DNA of 7,713 nt, taken from the NCBI GenBank assembly GCA_024710675.1, contig JANJUH010000359.1, positions 1-7,713 on the forward strand, written 5' to 3'. The notes beneath the pieces are model-generated. The model ran no database searches. It was not told where the DNA came from and was given only the letters and a program-made list of their open reading frames with translations. Of the stretch, positions 1 through 6,092 are shown piece by piece. Made by a program: the position numbers and the translations under genes. Source of the DNA: Lysobacterales bacterium. GTDB taxonomy: Bacteria > Pseudomonadota > Gammaproteobacteria > Xanthomonadales > SZUA-5. Numbering within the stretch: position 1 is the first letter of the stretch; each line of letters opens with the position of its first letter.

Positions 1-1
1 C

Positions 2-532
2 AGCGACGAAGACCTGATGCTCCGCTACGGCGCCGGCGAGGACGCCGCTTTCGCAGTGCTCTACGCACGCCATCGTGTGCGCCTGTTGCGCTACCTGGCA
101 CGCCTGGTCGGCAACCAGTCGCTCGCCGAGGAGCTCTACCAGGACACCTGGGGCCGCGTCATCGAGGCGCGCGGCCGCTATCAGCCGAGCGCGCGCTTCC
201 TCGCCTGGGTCTATCGGATCGCCCACCATCTCGCGATCGACCACCTGCGGCGTGCGCACCCCATGGTCAACGCGGAAGAGGCCCTGCTCCATTTCCCGTC
301 CAGCCCGGGCGACGATCCCGCGCTGGGACTGGACGATGAGCAACGGCTACGGCGCTTGCTCGAACTGATCGACGAATTGCCGCCCGAGCAACGCTCGGTG
401 TTGCTGCTGCGCGCCGAGGGCGAGCTGACGCTCGAAGAGATCGCGGATAGCGTCGGCACCGGGCGCGAAACCATCAAGAGCCGGCTGCGTTACGCGCTGG
501 CCAAGTTGCGAGCGGCACTGGGGTCGCCATGA
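2..532 (+). CDS. ECF-type sigma-70 family RNA polymerase sigma factor, 5' end missing
   Basis: The gene encodes an alternative sigma factor that would direct RNA polymerase to a small regulon. 176 codons are visible, open from the window edge. Numbered from the first visible codon, region 2 spans about residues 15-85, including FLAWVYRIAHHLAIDHLRR, the -10 recognition and melting part. Region 4 spans about 116-172, with the ELPPEQRSVLLLR lead-in and a helix-turn-helix (about 141-166, LTLEEIADSVGTGRETIKSR) for -35 binding. There is no region 1.1 or 3, as expected for ECF factors. The ATG at 17 is probably not the start, because the preceding codons read SDEDL, which belongs to the usual (S)DEDLMLRY opening of the family; the true start should lie a few codons upstream. 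The stop overlaps the next gene by 4 bases (ATGA), which suggests translational coupling to a partner regulator. The ECF subgroup and target promoters cannot be assigned. Confidence 0.93.
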   Translation, partial: SDEDLMLRYGAGEDAAFAVLYARHRVRLLRYLARLVGNQSLAEELYQDTWGRVIEARGRYQPSARFLAWVYRIAHHLAIDHLRRAHPMVNAEEALLHFPSSPGDDPALGLDDEQRLRRLLELIDELPPEQRSVLLLRAEGELTLEEIADSVGTGRETIKSRLRYALAKLRAALGSP

Positions 533-1473
533 AGCCCGAACAATACGACGCCCTCGAAGCCCAAGTCCTCGCCGCCCTGCGCCGCGCGCCGGGACCGCAA
601 CCCTCGGCAGAACTGGATGCACGCATCCTCGCGCGCTCGAAGCGTCGCGGTGGCGGCTGGTTGCGTCCCAGCCGGCTGACCGCGATCGCCGCCACGGTAC
701 TGGTGCTGGCCGGCGGCGGGGTGGCGCTGCGATTGGCGCAACAGGTCGATACGGTGCCGGCGGCACTGCAAGCCCCGCCGGCCTCCGTCGACAACGACGC
801 CAAAGCCGAAGCCGGCCAGCCTGGAGCCACAGCATCGGCTGCCCCAGCAGAGCGCGCAGTCGCCAGCGAGGACGATGCCCGCGATGCCAGTATCGGTCCC
901 GCCCCCATGACGATCGATGACGTGGCGAAGCGTGAACTGGCCGCAGCACGCGCACAGCTCGAAGCGCAACGATCCAGCGAGGCCGCGTCCGCGCGCCGCG
1001 AGGCGGCCGAAATGCAGGCCGCCGAACTCTGGCAGCGGCTACCCGGAGACGCTCTGGCACCCGCGACGCCACCACCTCCAGCCCGAGCGCCGGCAGCACC
1101 GCCACCATCGGCCGAGCCCGAGCCCGCCATCGAGGCCGTGAGCGCGCGCGCGCGGATCGCCGAGCCCTTTCCAGCGGCGCCCGCCGGAGCCGCGGTCAAG
1201 TCGGCGCCACCGGCTGACGTCAGCGAGGCAACAGCCCTGGGCACGAGCCAATCCACCGAAACGGGCACGGACCGGCATGACCTGGAAATGGCCGACGAAT
1301 CGGAGGCGCACGAGGACGCGGGAATGCAGGCCATCGCCGAGATCCGTCGCCTGCTCGCCGAAGGCCGCCGGGACGACGCCCGTGCACGCCTTGCCCGCCT
1401 GCGCGCCGAGGATCCGGAGTTCCTGGTCCCGGCAGAGCTCGAGATGCTGCTCGAAGGCGACGCGCCCGATTGA
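529..1473 (+). CDS. Single-pass membrane protein, probable non-ZAS anti-sigma factor
   Basis: This 314-residue protein is not recognised by name. The N-terminal about 45 residues are charged and probably cytoplasmic. One hydrophobic segment follows (about 49-69, SRLTAIAATVLVLAGGGVAL). Next come an Ala/Pro/acid-rich stretch, an Arg/Glu/Ala-rich helical or coiled-coil segment (about 128-170), a Pro/Ala linker (about 172-235) and a C-terminal helical module (about 266-308, with AEIRRLLAEGRRDDARARL). I find no cysteine, so it lacks the zinc-binding HxxxCxxC motif of classical ZAS anti-sigma factors. Its ATG lies inside the sigma gene's last codons (ATGA overlap), with no strong Shine-Dalgarno site, which fits translational coupling. 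From its position, single membrane span and short cytoplasmic N-terminus I infer that it holds the sigma factor at the membrane, with the long tail sensing in the periplasm. It could instead be a sigma-linked envelope protein that does not inhibit. Confidence 0.75.
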   Translation: MKPEQYDALEAQVLAALRRAPGPQPSAELDARILARSKRRGGGWLRPSRLTAIAATVLVLAGGGVALRLAQQVDTVPAALQAPPASVDNDAKAEAGQPGATASAAPAERAVASEDDARDASIGPAPMTIDDVAKRELAAARAQLEAQRSSEAASARREAAEMQAAELWQRLPGDALAPATPPPPARAPAAPPPSAEPEPAIEAVSARARIAEPFPAAPAGAAVKSAPPADVSEATALGTSQSTETGTDRHDLEMADESEAHEDAGMQAIAEIRRLLAEGRRDDARARLARLRAEDPEFLVPAELEMLLEGDAPD

Positions 1474-1515
1474 GCGCTATCCTCGGGCGCGTCTATCGCT
1501 ACCGGATCACGCCCG

Positions 1516-2475
1516 ATGTCCCACCGGCTCGCCCTCGCTGCCCTTTTGCTCGCCGCGTCCTGCGCCGTGCAGGCCCAGGACACTCGCGTCCTGTTCGAGA
1601 CCGACCGCGGCCCGCTGCTGCTCGAACTCGACACCACACGGGCCCCGATCACCAGCACCAACTTCCTGCGCTATGTGGATGAAGGCCGTTACAACGACAC
1701 GCTGATCCAGCGGGTGGTACCCGGCTTCGTCGTGCAGGGCGGCGGCTTCCGCGAGAACCTGACGTCGATCCCGCGTTTCGACAACATTGCCAGCGAGCGC
1801 AACAACGGCCTGACGCACACGCCGGGCACCATCGCCATCGCGCTCGCCTCGCAGGCCAACGGTACGCCGAACTACACCAGCGGCAACAGCGAGTGGTTCA
1901 TCAATATCGGCACCAACAGCAACCTCAACGGCCAGTACACGGTGTTCGGCCGGCTGGTCTATGGGCTGAAGACCTTCACGACCATTGCCACGAGCACCAT
2001 CATCCCGGGCACCGAGCAGCCGGTGCGCATTCCGCTGCTGCGTCGTGCGGTGCGCGTCGCCGCGGGCGAGATCCCGATCCTGCCGGTGCACACCGGTAGT
2101 TGGTTCGACCCGGCCAACTCCGGCCGCGGGTTCCTCATCGAAGTCGCCAGCGCCTCCGGCACCGAACAGGGCCCGGTGCTGCTGGTGACCTGGTACACCT
2201 TCCATGAGGGCCGCCAGATCTGGCTGGTTGGCCTGGCGCCCTTCTCCTGGGGCGCGCACAGCGTGGAGGTACCGCTGCAGATCTCCAGCGGCGGGCAGTT
2301 CGGCACCGCCTTCAACCCGAATCAGGTCACCGCCAATCCTGAATGGGGCCGCCTGACGGTGCGCTTCACGGGTTGCGACGCGGGCACCTTCGAGTACACC
2401 AGTGCGTATGGCAACGGCAGCGTGCCGGTGCGCAGCCTGACCCAGCCGACCGACGAGTTCTGTACTGGCCAATAA
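1516..2475 (+). CDS. Exported cyclophilin-type peptidylprolyl isomerase with extra C-terminal domain
   Basis: This 319-residue protein should catalyse cis/trans isomerisation of X-Pro bonds in exported proteins. Residues 1-20 form a signal peptide (hydrophobic LALAALLLAA core, likely cleavage after VQA), which puts it in the periplasm or outside the cell. The cyclophilin domain covers about 24-182. The active-site segment is QRVVPGFVVQGGGF, with Arg66, Phe71 and Gln74 kept; the SEWFIN motif at 125-130 matches SQFFIN of E. coli PpiA. The usual Phe-His before the catalytic Arg is Ile-Gln here. Residues about 188-319 form a separate domain (GSWFDPANSGRGF, Trp226, WLVG at 236-239, EWG at 276-278, Cys287 and Cys306). 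It resembles a domain I have seen in many secreted gammaproteobacterial proteins, with no function known to me. It starts 42 bases after the putative anti-sigma gene, so co-transcription is possible. No convincing Shine-Dalgarno site is visible; the start rests on the signal peptide. Confidence 0.9.
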   Translation: MSHRLALAALLLAASCAVQAQDTRVLFETDRGPLLLELDTTRAPITSTNFLRYVDEGRYNDTLIQRVVPGFVVQGGGFRENLTSIPRFDNIASERNNGLTHTPGTIAIALASQANGTPNYTSGNSEWFINIGTNSNLNGQYTVFGRLVYGLKTFTTIATSTIIPGTEQPVRIPLLRRAVRVAAGEIPILPVHTGSWFDPANSGRGFLIEVASASGTEQGPVLLVTWYTFHEGRQIWLVGLAPFSWGAHSVEVPLQISSGGQFGTAFNPNQVTANPEWGRLTVRFTGCDAGTFEYTSAYGNGSVPVRSLTQPTDEFCTGQ

Positions 2476-2477
2476 CC

Positions 2478-2547
2478 CGTAGGAGCGCCCTCTGGGCGCG
2501 ATAGGGGTTGCGGCAAGACCCTTTCGCGCGCAGAGCGCGCTCCTACG
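2478..2547. repeat. REP doublet A (REPIN-like)
   Basis: Two 24-base units lie in inverted orientation (2478-2501 plus, 2524-2547 minus) around a 22-base centre, and match at 22 of 24 positions. Each unit starts CGTAGGA, giving the GTAG head typical of REP elements, and then forms a perfect 6-bp hairpin with a 3-base loop: GCGCCC-TCT-GGGCGC in the first, GCGCGC-AGA-GCGCGC in the second. The two mismatches between units are partners in the same hairpin base pair, so pairing is preserved. The doublet begins 2 bases after the cyclophilin stop codon and could act in transcription termination or mRNA 3'-end protection. Confidence 0.85.
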
Positions 2548-2569
2548 ACAGGCCGCGGAGCCATCCTCT

Positions 2570-2635
2570 CGTGGACGCCCTGCGGCCGCGAAAGGTCTCG
2601 CAGCACAGCGATCGCGCCCGGAGGGCGCTGCTACG
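2570..2635. repeat. REP doublet B (REPIN-like), inverted relative to A
   Basis: This is a second doublet of the same family. The right unit (2612-2635, minus strand) keeps the hairpin GCGCCC-GGA-GGGCGC and differs from the first unit of doublet A at 2 of 24 positions, one of which changes GTAGGA to GTAGCA. The left unit (2570-2591, plus strand) is degenerate: GTGG head, two bases shorter, hairpin mostly lost. The 20-base centre aligns with the reverse complement of doublet A's centre (shared pattern AAGG-TCT-GC-GCA), so the whole element is inverted relative to A. It lies between convergent genes, 14 bases from the dapD stop codon. Confidence 0.75.
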
Positions 2636-2651
2636 AGGGCGCAGGCGCCCT
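2636..2651 (-). terminator. Hairpin overlapping the dapD stop, possible terminator or 3' end
   Basis: A perfect 7-bp inverted repeat, AGGGCGC-AG-GCGCCCT, has a 2-base centre (in RNA probably 5 bp with a CAGG-type tetraloop). It overlaps two bases of the dapD TAG codon and directly abuts REP doublet B. There is no T-run on either side, so it is not a textbook intrinsic terminator. It may help end or stabilise the map-glnD-dapD transcript together with the REP hairpins. Confidence 0.4.
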
Positions 2652-3492
2652 ACACCCCGCGCAAGAGCTCGTTGATGCTGGTCTTGGCGCGGGTGCGCTC
2701 GTCGACCTGCTTGACGATGATCGCCGCATAGAGGCTATGGCTGCCGTCGGCGGCCGGCAGGTTGCCGGCGACGACCACTGAACCGGCCGGTACGCGGCCG
2801 TAATGGACCTGGCCGGTCGCACGATCGTAGATGCGGGTGCTCAGGCCCAGGAAGACGCCCATGCCGATAACGCTGCCGCGCTCGACGATGACGCCCTCGA
2901 CCACCTCCGAGCGCGCACCGATGAAGCAGTCGTCCTCGATGATGGTCGGATTCGCCTGCAAGGGTTCCAGCACGCCGCCGATGCCCACGCCACCCGACAA
3001 GTGCACGTTCCTGCCGATCTGCGCGCAGGAACCCACCGTCGCCCAGGTATCGACCATGGTGCCGGCACCGACATGGGCGCCGATGTTGACGTAACTTGGC
3101 ATCAGCACCGCACCGCTGCCGACGTGGGCGCCGCGGCGGACCAGTGCCCCGGGGACGATGCGCGCCCCGAGCCAACGGAAGTTGGTGGCATCCGAACCAG
3201 TGAAGCGCAGCGGCACCTTGTCGAAGGCGATCGCCGGGCCACCCGGCATGGGCCGCGTGTCACTGAGCCGGAAGTACAGCAGCACGGCCTTCTTGATCCA
3301 CTCGTGCACTCGCCAGCCGCCCTCGCCGGGATCGGCGACACGCAGCCGCCCGCCTTCGAGTTCGTCGAGCACGCGATCGACCGCCGCCCGCACGCCCTCG
3401 GGCGCGCGCTCGGGCGAGATGGCGTCGCGTTCTTCCCAGGCCTGTTCGATCATCGCAGCGAGGGTGTGGGTATCGGCAAGGCTCAAAGGCAT
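2650..3492 (-). CDS. dapD: 2,3,4,5-tetrahydropyridine-2,6-dicarboxylate N-succinyltransferase
   Basis: DapD transfers succinyl from succinyl-CoA to tetrahydrodipicolinate, the committed step of the succinylase branch that makes meso-diaminopimelate and lysine in the cytoplasm. The protein has 280 residues (E. coli 274) and is close to the E. coli enzyme throughout. An N-terminal helical domain covers about 1-105. A left-handed beta-helix of hexapeptide repeats covers about 106-245, including VLMPSYVNIGA, GTMVDTWATVGSCAQIG and NVHLSGGVGIGGVLEPLQA. The C-terminal tail ends in INELLR. The residues equivalent to E. coli Asp141 and Glu189, implicated in catalysis, are Asp148 and Glu196. The reading frame stays open far upstream, but homology and a GGAG site 8 bases before the ATG at 3492 fix the start. 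It is the last gene of map-glnD-dapD, 2 bases after glnD. No other lysine-pathway gene is adjacent. Confidence 0.97.
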   Translation of the reverse strand: MPLSLADTHTLAAMIEQAWEERDAISPERAPEGVRAAVDRVLDELEGGRLRVADPGEGGWRVHEWIKKAVLLYFRLSDTRPMPGGPAIAFDKVPLRFTGSDATNFRWLGARIVPGALVRRGAHVGSGAVLMPSYVNIGAHVGAGTMVDTWATVGSCAQIGRNVHLSGGVGIGGVLEPLQANPTIIEDDCFIGARSEVVEGVIVERGSVIGMGVFLGLSTRIYDRATGQVHYGRVPAGSVVVAGNLPAADGSHSLYAAIIVKQVDERTRAKTSINELLRGV

Positions 3493-3494
3493 CG

Positions 3495-6092
3495 TCAGTT
3501 CTCCGAAACGCGCGCGGCGAGGGCCTCGCGCAGGCGGTCCTTGGTGGCGTCGTCGAGCGCATGCCCGCCGGCGTCGGTCACGGTGAAAAAGTCCTCGGCG
3601 CGCTCGCCGAAGGTGGCGATGCGCGCCGAGTGCACGCGCACGCCGGCATCGCGGAAGGCAAAGGCCACCGAGGCCAGAAGGCCGGGGCGATCGGGGCAGA
3701 CCAGCATCAACTGGGTACCCGCGACATCCGGGCGCACCTCGAAGGCAATCTGCAGCGGGAAGCGGAACAGGGTCTGCTCGCGGGTTGCGCGGCGGCGCGC
3801 CAGCCGCGGCTTGAGCGGCTGCTCGGCCAGCGCCAGCTCGAGCCCGATGCGGATCTCCTGGTTGCGCGTCATCGCGTCCTGCTCCTCGCGCCGCAAGTCG
3901 AGCACCTGGAAGGTATCCAGCGTCAAGCCGCTCTTGCAGGTCATCACGCGCGCCGCGATCACCGACAGGTCCATGCGATCGAGCTGTGCGGTCAGCGTGG
4001 CGAAGATCCCGTCCTGGTCGGCCATGCGCACGAAGATCTCGCGGGTGCCACCATGGCCGACCGAGCGCACCGCGACCAGTGGCCTCCCCGGCCGACCACC
4101 GGCCAGGATCGATTGCGTCAACCAGCGCAACTGGTCCGGCGTGTAGCGCCAGAAACTCTGGTCGGGAAAATCGGCCCAGATCGCCTCGACCGCACTGAAC
4201 TGGCTCCCGGCACTGGTCAGCAGTTCGAGCGCCTTCAGGCGGGTCGCGCGTACGCGATCGTCGCGATCGAGCGGCTTGTCGACGCCGCGCCGCAGTTGCA
4301 GTCGCGTGGCCTGGTAGAGATCGCCCAGCAGGCGCGCCTTCCAGCCATTCCAGAGTTTGGGGTTGGTCGCGCGGATGTCGGCGACCGTCAACAGGTACAG
4401 GCACTCCAGGCGCTCCCAGTCGCCGACCGCGGCGGCAAAGCGCCGCACCGTCTCGGGATCCTGGATGTCCTGTTTCTGTGCCGTGGTGGACATCAGCAAG
4501 TGGTGTTCGACCAGCCAGGCCACCAGTTCGATGTCGGCATGGGCCAGCCCGCGCCGCTGCAGGTAGCGGCGCGCATCGGCCGCCCCGAGCAGCGAGTGAT
4601 CACCACCCCGACCCTTGGCAATGTCGTGAAAGATCGCCGCGTAGAACATCAGCTCGGGCTGGCGCACGCGTTGCGCGAGCTCGTGCGCCAGCGCGAGCGC
4701 CTCATCGGCAGGCCCGACGAAAAAGCGCTCGAGGTTGCGCACCAGGAAGAGCGTGTGCTGGTCGACGGTGTAAACGTGGAAGAGGTCGTACTGCATGCGC
4801 CCGCTGACCCGCGCGAAGGCCGGCAGCAGCGCGCCCAGCACGCCATGGCGGTGCATCTCGGCGAGCGCCGCGTGGGGCCGGCGCGTCGCCAGCACGGCCT
4901 CGAAGGCGTCGTGGGCCAGCCGGTCCTGGGCGAGCGCGCGCTTCCGCAGGGGCAAGGCGCGCGCCAGCGCCTGCGCGAGGTCGGGACCGAGCCCGGGAAT
5001 CTGTGGATTGCGCGCCATCACCACGAAGGGTTCGACAACGTCGGACGGGGCTTCGAAGCCGCGGTCGATGGCCGCCGCCTCGAGCATGCCGTCACGAAGC
5101 ACGTGGCGCTGCGTTCCGGGCAAGGCGACATCCTCCCCGAACTCGGTGCGCAGGCGCCGGGCAATGCGCGCGACCAGCGCCGAGGCGAGCCGGTCGATAT
5201 CGCCTGCGGCCCGGAAATAGCGCTGCATCAGCGCCTCGACCGCCTGGTGCGGCGTCGGTCCGCGATCCAGCTCGAAGAGCCGGGCGAGCGCCACCTGGTG
5301 ATCGAACAGCACCCGCTCCTCGCGCCGGCCGGACACCGTGTGCAGCGCATAGCGCAAGGTCGCCAGCCAGCGTCCCGCGCGAGCCAGGCGGGTCGCCTCA
5401 TCGGCTTCGAGCAGGCCAGCCGCGACCAGCTCACCGGGCGAGCCCGCGCCGACGCAGCGCCGTGCGATCCACAGCGCGGTCTGCAGGTCGCGCAGCGCAC
5501 CACGCCCCTGTTTCAGATTGGGCTCGAGGTTGTGCGCGGTGTCGGCGTGGCGGTGATGGCGTTCCTCGCTCTCGGCACGCTTGCCCGCCAGGAAGCGAGC
5601 CGGCGGCCAGGGCTCGGGGCCCTGCACCCAGTCGAGCAAGGCGGCTGCCAGCAAGGGGTCGCCGGCGAGCTTGCGGGCATCCAGCAATGCGGTGTAGCCG
5701 GCCAGGTCCTCACTGGCGAATTCGCGCAGGTTGGCAACGGTGCGTACCGCCTGGGCCAGTTCCAGACCGGCATCCCAGCAAGCAGCGAGGAAGGCCCGCA
5801 CGGCCGCATCGAGGGCCGTGTCGCGACCCTCGGGGACCAGCACCAGGATGTCGACGTCCGAGCCGGGGTACAGCTCACCGCGGCCGTAACCGCCCGTCGC
5901 CAGCAGGCAGGCTCGGTCCAGCGCGGCACCCTGCTCCGCCCACAGTTCGAGCAGCACCCGGTCCACCGAGCGCGACAGCGCCGCCAGCAAGGGTGCCGCA
6001 TCCCGCCGCCGGCGAAAACGCTCGGCGAGCTCACGGCGCACCGCCTCGAGGCGTGCCCGGTATGCGACCTCCCCGGGCGGCGCAGGCGTCAA
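3495..6092 (-). CDS. glnD: Bifunctional PII uridylyltransferase / uridylyl-removing enzyme
   Basis: GlnD is the cytoplasmic nitrogen sensor. At low glutamine it uridylylates PII proteins (GlnB/GlnK); at high glutamine it removes UMP, thereby controlling glutamine synthetase and Ntr signalling. From a TTG start it has 865 residues (E. coli 890). The nucleotidyltransferase domain has GGYGRGEL (67-74) and GSDVD (77-81) with the metal-binding Asp pair. The conserved NLEPNLKQGRGALRDLQT segment is at about 188-205. The HD domain has HVYTVDQH (439-446) and FHDIAKGRGGDHS (488-500). Two C-terminal ACT domains, which bind glutamine, lie at about 683-760 and 793-865. All motifs look intact. The TTG at 6092-6090 overlaps the map stop (TTGA) and has GGAG 5 bases upstream. 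A longer frame from a GTG at 6161 has no ribosome site and would add 23 residues of low-complexity sequence. The downstream neighbour is dapD, 2 bases away. Confidence 0.97.
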   Translation of the reverse strand: MTPAPPGEVAYRARLEAVRRELAERFRRRRDAAPLLAALSRSVDRVLLELWAEQGAALDRACLLATGGYGRGELYPGSDVDILVLVPEGRDTALDAAVRAFLAACWDAGLELAQAVRTVANLREFASEDLAGYTALLDARKLAGDPLLAAALLDWVQGPEPWPPARFLAGKRAESEERHHRHADTAHNLEPNLKQGRGALRDLQTALWIARRCVGAGSPGELVAAGLLEADEATRLARAGRWLATLRYALHTVSGRREERVLFDHQVALARLFELDRGPTPHQAVEALMQRYFRAAGDIDRLASALVARIARRLRTEFGEDVALPGTQRHVLRDGMLEAAAIDRGFEAPSDVVEPFVVMARNPQIPGLGPDLAQALARALPLRKRALAQDRLAHDAFEAVLATRRPHAALAEMHRHGVLGALLPAFARVSGRMQYDLFHVYTVDQHTLFLVRNLERFFVGPADEALALAHELAQRVRQPELMFYAAIFHDIAKGRGGDHSLLGAADARRYLQRRGLAHADIELVAWLVEHHLLMSTTAQKQDIQDPETVRRFAAAVGDWERLECLYLLTVADIRATNPKLWNGWKARLLGDLYQATRLQLRRGVDKPLDRDDRVRATRLKALELLTSAGSQFSAVEAIWADFPDQSFWRYTPDQLRWLTQSILAGGRPGRPLVAVRSVGHGGTREIFVRMADQDGIFATLTAQLDRMDLSVIAARVMTCKSGLTLDTFQVLDLRREEQDAMTRNQEIRIGLELALAEQPLKPRLARRRATREQTLFRFPLQIAFEVRPDVAGTQLMLVCPDRPGLLASVAFAFRDAGVRVHSARIATFGERAEDFFTVTDAGGHALDDATKDRLREALAARVSEN
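3501..3504 (-). promoter_or_regulatory. dapD ribosome binding site
   Basis: On the minus strand GGAG is followed by AACTGACG and the ATG at 3492, a spacing of 8 bases. It lies within the last codons of glnD and decides the dapD start inside a reading frame that is open for another 304 codons upstream. Confidence 0.8.

Noticed and set aside
17..19. ATG at 17 as the start of the sigma factor
   Set aside because: The frame is open to the window edge and the five preceding codons (SDEDL) fit the family's N-terminus, so the start is outside the window.
1546..1563. Lipobox (LAASC) in the cyclophilin signal peptide
   Set aside because: The residue at -3 from the Cys is Ala rather than Leu, and VQA just downstream is a good signal peptidase I site, so a soluble exported protein is more likely.
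474..1661. 395-codon minus-strand frame opposite the putative anti-sigma gene, plus other minus-strand frames at 347-1108 and 1507-2472
   Set aside because: They lack recognisable domains, are Ser/Ala/Arg-rich shadows, and overlap genes with clear family features or coupling on the plus strand.
2478..2651. CRISPR array
   Set aside because: The repeats alternate in orientation, the spacers are unequal and related to each other, and no cas gene is present; the pattern is that of REP doublets.
2650..4404. 584-codon minus-strand frame extending dapD upstream into glnD
   Set aside because: Only the last 280 codons match DapD, and the GGAG site before 3492 marks the real start. The upstream 304 codons are a shadow of glnD.
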